NCBI GenBank assembly: GCA_002104985.1
Contig: MCGO01000003.1
Span: forward strand, 372,001 to 436,000
Length of the DNA stretch: 64,000 nt
Direction: 5' to 3'
Source of the DNA: Rhizoclosmatium globosum
Lineage: Eukaryota > Chytridiomycota > Chytridiomycetes > Chytridiales > Chytriomycetaceae
A program made the translations under genes and the position numbers. The notes beneath the pieces were generated by a model, which worked only from the letters and a program-made list of their open reading frames with translations, was not told the DNA's origin and did not search any database. The stretch's first letter is position 1; each line of letters opens with the position of its first letter. Below, piece by piece: positions 57,401 through 64,000 of the stretch.

Positions 57401-59780
57401 AAGACTGGTCTGTTGTATTTTGCGCAGGAGGAGGAGGTCCAAGAGGCTCAGAATAGTTCTGAGGAACATCTTGTATGTGTTTCCAGGGTCCATCTGTAGG
57501 GGACTGTTCTGGCTTGGTTGGTGATTTATGAGAAAACGCCATTGAAGCAGCAGCGGCGGCGGCGGCTGTAGCTGCAGTAGCGAGAACCGGAGTCACGAAT
57601 CCGCCATGCTTCTTTTGGTTTTTCATGAGGTTTTTGACTTCCTCATCGCGGGTTTGGTTTAGTTCGTGTTCTTGTTTGAGAAGTGTGCGGAGGGTTGATA
57701 TTTGAGAGGTTGCTTTATCTAGTTTTTCGGCGAGTTCCTTTTTATCTTGCTCCTAATCGAAGTGGGAAGATTGGTGAGGAGGCGTTTGTGACAATAAAAA
57801 GGGAACGAAACCTTTTCTTCTGTGAACATTTTCTTCATTGTGGCCATTTGCTCCTCGAACTTGGCATTTATGGAAGCGATAACAGAATCATGCTCTTTTT
57901 TGAGGTCGGAGGCTTTAACTGGAAGGAGGGAATCTCGTTCTCCATCATCGTCTTCCAAGATTCCAAAGCGCGACCGTTTATTATACTTTTGTTGTTGTTT
58001 CTATTCGGGCAACATGTGAGTATATTAAAGACAATAATGACGAGGCTCACAATAATAGTTTCCAGTTGAATCTTTTCATCTTCAAACTGTGCTCGCTCAT
58101 CTGATAGCTGTTGATGGATCTCCGCCTTCAAGTGTTGGATTTCGCTTTCATTCTTCAAACGTTCTTGTTCATACTTTTGTTGAATCGCTTTCTTGCTTGA
58201 GTGCATCAGAGAAAATTGGACGTACTTTTCAAGAGTCATACCTGTTTAGCCTCGATTTCTTTGGCCATTCGTTCCTCCATTTCAGCACGCAAAGAAGCTT
58301 CGGACTCTTTAATCTTTGCAGCGACGACTTGACTAAAATCGTTTGTTCCAAACATCATAGGATTAAAAGCACCAGAGAACATTCCTCCAAACATCCCTGG
58401 CTGGCCTGGCGAATTCGGTTGGTTCATCATATGAGGCTGCTGCTGTTGCTGATAATAGGCTTGCTGTTGTTGATGATAATTTTGATTTTGGGAGGTTGGA
58501 GATGCAGGTCTCGGTGCAACTTCAGGATGACGACGAAGAATGTGGTTTTCGAGAAACACTGCGGCTTTAAAGACTTTCGTGCAATGTATACATCGCTTGA
58601 TGATATCGTTTCAGTTTTAAGAATCAAATTCTAAAGAGACTCACATGGTAACTTGCAGCCTCATTTCCTCCTCCATCAGCACCAGTCCCCCCACCAGTAT
58701 ATCCAGGAACCCGCGCCATAAGCTGGTATGCATACAATGTCTTTTTCAAGTTTCGATTTTCCTTCTTCATGGCATTGAATTCCGTTGTCTATCCGAATCA
58801 ATCAGTATTCACCCTTCAAACAGAAATTTCAAGGAAAGCCAACTAAAACCTGTTTCTCAAACTTTCCCGTCAAAACCTCCAACTGATCTAACGTGCTCTG
58901 CAAGTCCTGCGAAAGAACCGCTTGAGTGTCGGTCAAAAAATCTTGCGTGTGAACTAGGTACTCGATTATCAGCTGGGAGATTTTGAAGAGTTTGAGAAAG
59001 TTTGGGTCCACGTATCGGACGTCTGATTGTATAAAATATGAGAAGTCCTTTCAATTGTGAAATGGAGGGGCCGAATTAACCTTCAGAATCTACATCACAG
59101 AATGTAATGTTTTCCATAATTTCCTGGAGAGCCGCGATATCCACCTTGGAAGAGACACACGATAATTAGTTTCTCGTTTAACAAGACAAACACTCAAAAA
59201 CAAACCTCGCGTTGCACACGTTCGACCTGCAAACTCGCCAACAACCTCCAATCCAACCTCTCCGTCCTTCGTTTAAAGTAAAACCCCGCCATCACTGGAT
59301 TCCCCGCGAGTCCCGCCATAGAAGCCGGAAGGTGATGTTTACGCGATGGTGAAGGTGGTGGCGGCCCAGCACCAAAGAATCCACGTTGTAAATGTGGTGG
59401 ATCATCTTTCGCAGTATCTTTCATCCATCGCCCAGATTTACTCGTTCGTGGAGGGTCTTGTTCCAGAAAAGGAACTTCTGAAGCGGGGTTCAAGTTTTCC
59501 TGACTTGGATGCGCGCTAGCTGCCGTACTAGTTGACTGTCGTTTTGAAGACGGAGCTGTGGAGGTGGTGGTTGAGGTTGAGGTGGATGCGTGGGTTCATT
59601 GATGTTTTGTTTTGAATGTCTGAATGACGCGAGGACGTGGTTTGTTGCTTCGTGTGTGAGATTCTGGAGACGCGATCGGATTCCGTCGTGCGGATGGTGT
59701 GCATTGGGTTGTTGTTGTTGTTGGATTGTGGTTGGTGGAATAGATTCGCGTGATGTGTGGTGTGAGGCCAAAGCTGTCAT
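54412..59780 (-). CDS. DZIP1: DZIP1-like basal body / transition zone protein
   Basis: ATG 59780 (MTALASHHTSRESIPP) with a Gln/Pro/Ser-rich start (frame change near 59560). Then the DZIP1 N-terminal domain: FYFKRRTERLDWRLLASLQV, NITFCDVDSEDVRYVDPNFL and LFKISQLIIEYLVHTQDFL, followed by a coiled coil, the single C2H2 finger CIHCTKVFKAAVFLENHILR (ending RRH) near 58570, more coiled coil (58250-57700), Gly-rich repeats (57100-57310), PWKHIQDVP/PWKAIKDVP repeats near 57370-57490, and a Ser/Lys-rich tail. The last exon ends DEFDIDSMSSEDI at 54412, after an intron following IHS. DZIP1 acts at the ciliary base. Its 3' end is about 100 bases from that of the LRR receptor. Confidence 0.87.
57090..57312 (-). 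repeat. Tandem Ala/Met/Gly-rich repeat inside DZIP1
   Basis: Three consecutive units of about 21 residues: MAETAIKMAMSAAGGGNNGG, LTETAVKMAMSAMSGGQGGG and LAQTAVKMALSSTGGGHGGG, then a longer Ala/Leu/Gly-rich end. Pattern: amphipathic helix ETA(I/V)KMA(M/L)S followed by a Gly linker. Confidence 0.8.
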
Positions 59781-59978
59781 TTTTTGTTTCTTTGGACGAC
59801 ACTGACAAACACCCGTTCTCTTTTTCCATATAACATCGTGAAAATGAATTAATTCAAGTAAGAAGGGGCAGGAAAGCTGAAACAAAGGACGCCCCAAACA
59901 GAGTTGCACGTTTTTTGGCAATGTCGAATTTTCGCTGTTTTCCTTTTTTCTTTCTTTGCAACCAATCCAACAACCAAA

Positions 59979-60831
59979 ATGCTTCTCTTCACTGACGTTA
60001 TCTCCGGTATGTTGTTGCAGACGGTGTTTTGAATTGGTGGGGCGCCGTGCTGACAGCTCGAACCAGGCGACGAGGTCCTCTCTGATGCTTACAAGCTTGC
60101 TGAGATTGACGACTTCCTTATTGAGGTTGACTGCCAAGTGAGTACCTGACATCCAACCCGCCTTCCAGCAGATGCAGGGACTGGTCGTGTTCTTCAAGCA
60201 CGGGACTTTGTGTTGCCAGCAAAGAAGGAGGCAGGGCAGGAAGGGAATGGGCCGCTGAAAAAAACGAGGGCCATCAAGTAAATTGGAACGATGAAACACA
60301 CCCTGTTTCGAGCTTATTCTGCAAGAACGAATGCAATGTAGCTAACATCTTTGTAATGAATTGCAGATGATCAAGATCCGTGAAGGAGACGTTGACATTG
60401 GTGCCAACGCTTCTGCTGAAGGAGGTGCTGAAGATGAGACTGTTGAGGAGGGAGAGATGATTGTCAACAACGTTGTCTACTCTTTCCGTCTCCAATCCTC
60501 TGGATTCGACAAGAAGGGATACATGTCTTACATCAAGGGATACATGAAGGCTATCAAGGAGCACTTGACCGCCATCAACTCCCCAAGACTCGAGCAGTTC
60601 CAGGCCAAGGCCCAGACTGCCGTCAAGAAGATTCTTGAGAACTTTGGTGTAAGTCTCGAAATTTATTCGTATGCTGTTGATGCTCATTTCTTACTCTTTC
60701 AGGACTACGAGTTCTACGTTGGTGAGAGCATGAACCCAGAGGGTATGGTTCTCCTCCTCAACTACCGTGAGGACGGAGTTACCCCATACTTCACCTTGTG
60801 GAAGGATGGTCTCAAGTCCCAGAAGGTCTAA
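59979..60831 (+). CDS. TMA19: Translationally controlled tumour protein homologue (TCTP/TMA19)
   Basis: Four exons: 59979-60006, 60067-60137, 60367-60648 and 60703-60831. The second intron (229 nt) is about four times the usual length here. Protein about 169 residues, the family's usual size: MLLFTDVISG, DEVLSDAYKLAEIDDFLIEV, then EMIVNNVVYSFRLQSSGFDK, YMSYIKGYMKAIKEHL, the late block ESMNPEGMVLLLNYREDGVT and PYFTLWKDGLKSQKV at the end. A ribosome-associated cytosolic protein. The codon choice is biased (GAC, AAG, CTC, ACC), in keeping with high expression. Intact. Divergent from DZIP1, with 198 bases between the start codons. Confidence 0.95.
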
Positions 60832-60964
60832 ATACCGACTTGTTTAGATTCTTTTGCTTTGAAGAACGTTCATGTCTTCCTGTGTTGTTAGTATTATTTT
60901 CCGCGTTGGTTTGTGTAATAAAATCGGATGAGGAAGATTTCATTTTCGAAAAGACATCCATCAA

Positions 60965-62072
60965 ATGAGTGCCCAACTACTCGCACAGTTCCCCATCCCC
61001 CCACCGCATCATCCTGCACCACCCAAAGACGGCTGGACCGTCCCATCGTACCTCGTTCTTCCGCCTGGCGTTGTTGTGAAGCGCAAGGCCAAGCGACAGA
61101 ATTCGCAATCGAACGTGTCACTGAAATCACCAACAAGTCCGCGTGGGTTTGATCCGCGTCTGGACCCGCGAGGCGACCCACGAAACGACCAAAGACAAGA
61201 CCAGAGAGACATCCAACGACCTGATCCACGGGCCCAGGACGCCCGCAGCCTCGACCGCCAACCCCGCCAACCACCAAATCAACAACCACCAAATCAACAA
61301 CAACAACAACCTGGCCAACAACTGCAAAAGGGCCCCAACCCTCTCGCCGCAATCTTTGTCGACAGAATGCCAGACACAATCTTTCCCCAATCAGCTCACA
61401 TCCACGTCCCACGCCAACTCGCCACCCTCCGCCAGATCCTCAACGCTACAGACGGACTACGCGCACCAGGCGTCTTCAGGGATAAGGGCTCAGAGTCAGA
61501 ACTCAAGTCTATCCGCGACAAGGTGTCTAAACCTGGCGCCACAGCCTCTTCTGTACGCACAAGGGACTCTCTTGCTGTTGCGTCTGCCATCAAAATGTTC
61601 TTTAGGGATTTGCCCGTGCAGCTGTGTAATGAAATTCCGGCGCAAGCTATTATGGAGACGAAGGATCCACAGAGGGCGTGGATTGCTGCTATGCGTATGC
61701 ATCCCATGAATAGAGAGTGAGTGTTTTTCTAGTTTTGTTCTATAGAGCGATATTGGAGTTTTAGGGGGAGATTTTCGAACCTAATGTTGCATGTCATCCT
61801 CTCAATTAATTTTCCTCTCAATTTTCGCAATAATTCTAATCCCTTGAATGTTTAGTCTCCTCGAATGGGTGATCGATCTCATCTTGATGACGGCTTCCCA
61901 GGAACCTTCGAATGGAATGGGAATTAGATCATTGTGTACTGTATGGGCTCCCAACTTGTATGGACCCGATCCAAATGATCCAGATCCTGTAAAATTCATG
62001 AGTGTGTCTATTCAAATGGTCTCTTTCCTTGGGCTTTTGGTCACGAAACGTAAAGCTGATTTGGGCGTGTAA
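60965..62072 (+). CDS. RhoGAP-domain protein
   Basis: Two exons, 60965-61716 and 61856-62072, with a phase-2 intron; about 322 residues. N-terminal 120 residues are Pro/Gln/Asp/Arg-rich, with a repeated D-P-R motif (DPRLDPRGDPRNDQRQDQR) and a poly-Gln run. The RhoGAP domain follows: PRQLATLRQIL, GVFRDKGSESELKSIRDKV (the catalytic arginine finger in GVFR), SLAVASAIKMFFRDLPVQL, and after the intron LLEWVIDLILMTA and GIRSLCTVWAPNLYG. It ends shortly after (KRKADLGV). Such proteins stimulate GTP hydrolysis on Rho/Rac/Cdc42. Target GTPase not readable. Confidence 0.85.
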
Positions 62073-62202
62073 ACCGTAGGATACTTAAGAGAGTTAGTTT
62101 CCATCCGCATTGCTATTCGTTTTACTGTTATAAAAATAGATTAGACACACTTATTCCACAATATTAAAGTAGACACAAATTTTGTGAGCTTGAAGCTGGG
62201 CA

Positions 62203-63069
62203 ATGCTCTCGCTCATCTTGGCAAAAAACACCCTTAAACCTTCGACAATGCCAATCCAAGAAGGATACCAAGGAAGCGTGTTCCAAAGCAAACTACCACA
62301 CACCGTCGTTGAGAACATCTTTTCGCGAATCGCACCAAATTCAGTTGTCAAATTCGGGCGATTGTGTCGCCGCATCCGAGAATGCCTCGCCAACCCGCAC
62401 TTTGCCGCAATGAACATGGCCCACTTCTATCTGCGCAACAAACACATGTCCAAGTCGACGCTGAGCAGCCACGCCGTGTCAATCAACAACAACGGCATCC
62501 TCCAACTCCACCACCAACACGCAAAGGAAAACACGCACACGGACGCCCTCTTTCGATCGTGGTTTCTCTGGCCTGAACTCTATCAGAGAACATACGCTCA
62601 ATTCCTGCTCTTAGACACAAGTTGCAACACAGAAGTCATTCAATCCCACTTTGAATTCCTCCGCGGAAGACTTCCCGGACCTTCTCTTATCCTCCTAAAG
62701 GATACCCTAACAGTCCTAGACCTCTCGAAAAACCTACTTGGTGGTGAAATTCCTTTCGAAATCGGACACTTGTACAAACTCAAAACTCTCAACCTATCGC
62801 AAAATGGGTTCCATGGACCCATCCCTGCCTCCCTGACATCCCTGAATTTTCTGGAGGAATTGTATCTCAACCACAACAACCTATCAGGTGTGATTCCACA
62901 AGACTTGGGATCAAGCAACCCTCAACTCAAAATAGTCCACATTCACGAGAACCCGTGCATTACTGGCACGATACCCGCATCGTTTGAAAACCTGAAGGAG
63001 TTTGAGTTTAAAGGTACGGGTGTTCGTGTGTCCATACAGTCACGTTTTTGGAGGGATGCAATAAATTAA
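62203..63069 (+). CDS. F-box-like protein with leucine-rich repeats
   Basis: ATG 62203 or 62248 (MPIQEGYQGS); stop at 63067-63069. An F-box-like region (LPHTVVENIFSRIAP, VVKFGRLCRRIRECLAN) is followed by a His/Asn-rich linker and then four or so plant-type LRRs: LTVLDLSKNLLGGEIPFEIG, LKTLNLSQNGFHGPIPASLT, LEELYLNHNNLSGVIPQDLG and a last repeat with NPCITGTIP. The next frame stays open from about 63043 to 63209 (FLEGCNKLKVQDAVRKVNCG), so the true C-terminus may continue there through a very short intron or a one-base change. F-box proteins recruit substrates to SCF ligases. Confidence 0.68.
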   Translation: MLSLILAKNTLKPSTMPIQEGYQGSVFQSKLPHTVVENIFSRIAPNSVVKFGRLCRRIRECLANPHFAAMNMAHFYLRNKHMSKSTLSSHAVSINNNGILQLHHQHAKENTHTDALFRSWFLWPELYQRTYAQFLLLDTSCNTEVIQSHFEFLRGRLPGPSLILLKDTLTVLDLSKNLLGGEIPFEIGHLYKLKTLNLSQNGFHGPIPASLTSLNFLEELYLNHNNLSGVIPQDLGSSNPQLKIVHIHENPCITGTIPASFENLKEFEFKGTGVRVSIQSRFWRDAIN

Positions 63070-63379
63070 AGGTGCAGGATGCAGTTCGGAAGGTGAATTG
63101 TGGTGCTAAAATTGTGGAACCACATATCATGTGTAACGTGCTGTTGACTCGGGAAAAGATATATGAGATTGAGGTGGAGTCGGTGTTTGGGAGGAAGATA
63201 AGGGTTTGAGCAGCTTTATTATTGGTTGATAGTGTTATTTTTTATGCTGTAGATGTCTGCATAAATCCTATATTTCAATGAACGTCTGTCGGAACAATCA
63301 TTATGTGAACTAAATTGGAAATCTCGGAAAGTTTTGGTGGATACGAAACAAAGGCAAGGAAAATCCTTACACAACTGGA

Positions 63380-64000
63380 ATGCTGTCGTTCTTGCTGCTA
63401 CTATTGTGGTTTATATCTCCATCGCTACAAATCGGACTTCCTGTTGCTCCTGGAAAAGGGCAGAGTTCTGTCACAGTTGCTATCATCGGCCTCTACTCCG
63501 AGCTGATTTACAACAGTCCATCTGACTACAGCCAATATGACCCCTTTAACACGCCAAGTTGGCAACTATACGATGATCTTGCCATCGAGCAAGCAGCGCA
63601 AATGATTAACGCGAATAGCTCCATTCTTCCCAACACAACAGTGAAAATCAAACATTTCAATTTCTATGACCCTCGTTATGCTTCGAATATATATGCTATC
63701 CAGTCATTTGGATATGCAGGCCTTGTAGCCTTGAATATTTCACAGAATCCAGACAATTCAGGTGAGTCGCGAATCTTGCACATCATGATGAGCTAAGCAA
63801 ATATTTATCACAAAAGATATTGTTGCCGTGATTGGAGGATGGGGAGGTAAACCTGTACGAATCGAAGCTGGAATTTATTCGCATTATGATGTAAAACCCG
63901 TCTTCCACCCCTTTAATTTCCATTAAATCATATTTAGATCCCCTATTGTGGTATCATACCATCCGATTCAGCTCTAGACAATAAGTACAACTATCCAAAC
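63380..64000 (+). CDS. Second class C GPCR, N-terminal part (truncated by window edge)
   Basis: ATG 63380 starts a signal peptide (MLSFLLLLLWFISPSLQIG) followed by an ANF-receptor-type ligand-binding domain: VTVAIIGLYSELI, PSWQLYDDLAIEQAAQMINA, NTTVKIKHFNFYDPRY, VALNISQNPDNS. After an intron (63763-63817): IVAVIGGWGGKPVRIEAG, a second intron, and IPYCGIIPSDSALDN up to the edge. It is a close paralogue of the receptor at 30652-33551 (shared: VAPGK, DDL, QAAQM, NTTVKIKHFN), which is on the opposite strand about 30 kb away. The 7TM part lies outside the window. Confidence 0.82.

Noticed and set aside
56890..57524. Plus-strand Pro/Ser/His-rich frames
   Set aside because: Complement of the Gly/Ala/Met repeat region of DZIP1; composition artefact.
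59490..60299. 269-aa minus-strand frame
   Set aside because: Only the part below 59780 is coding (DZIP1 N-terminus). The rest covers the divergent promoter and the first exons of TCTP on the other strand.
1..64000. CRISPR arrays, bacterial operons, phage or transposon ends
   Set aside because: None seen: no regularly spaced direct repeats, no transposase-like frames and no terminal inverted repeats. The genes are eukaryotic and intron-bearing. tRNA genes were also looked for by eye and none was convincing.

Overview
This is nuclear DNA of a zoosporic fungus, most likely a chytrid (Chytridiomycota). Fungal marks: a chitin synthase with a fungal-type catalytic core, and many Zn2Cys6 zinc-cluster genes. 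Flagellum marks: BBSome subunit BBS8/TTC8 and a DZIP1-like basal-body protein, which occur only in eukaryotes that build cilia. Introns are short (mostly 46-60 nt, GT-AG) and genes are packed on both strands, sometimes with tens of bases between them. The order and species cannot be fixed from sequence alone.

Layout. 1-715: end of an MBOAT lysophospholipid acyltransferase. 2063-3714: SSL1/p44 of TFIIH. 805-17452: an accessory block with nine Zn2Cys6 genes carrying fourteen zinc clusters; only the last (15365-17452) looks like a conventional fungal transcription factor. The others are small or low-complexity proteins with one, two or three clusters, and six of them share a short peptide of the form MS(V/I)xS/ALL/ID, usually at the extreme C-terminus. 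Two pairs of paralogues are arranged as nested inverted copies. 17566-23673: an RCC1-repeat protein and a very long Ser/Pro-rich disordered protein. 24249-30551: chitin synthase with a long disordered tail. 30652-33551: class C (GABA-B-like) GPCR. 33672-35109: unrecognised acidic protein. 35181-38180: cullin-4. 38245-41053: two DUF1295/steroid-reductase-like membrane enzymes around a small Cys-rich gene. 41102-45038: BBS8 head-to-head with an acid lipase/steryl ester hydrolase. 45103-46417: deoxyhypusine synthase. 46621-50074: a head-to-head pair of desaturase-like enzymes. 50180-51293: OMA1 protease. 51391-54308: a decayed copy and then an intact LRR-TM-SAM receptor in which each LRR is its own exon. 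54412-59780: DZIP1. 59979-62072: TCTP and a RhoGAP protein. 62203-63069: F-box/LRR protein. 63380-64000: start of a second class C GPCR, paralogous to the one at 30652-33551.

How it fits together: housekeeping genes (TFIIH, cullin-4, deoxyhypusine synthase, TCTP, OMA1) lie between lineage-expanded families (zinc-cluster proteins, class C GPCRs, LRR receptors) that would suit sensing and transcriptional response. The link between these is inference.

Caveat: many otherwise conserved genes are broken by single-base frame changes, several in homopolymers. I read most of these as assembly indels, not pseudogenes, and flag them gene by gene. Exon coordinates come from matching splice sites to protein-family expectation by eye.
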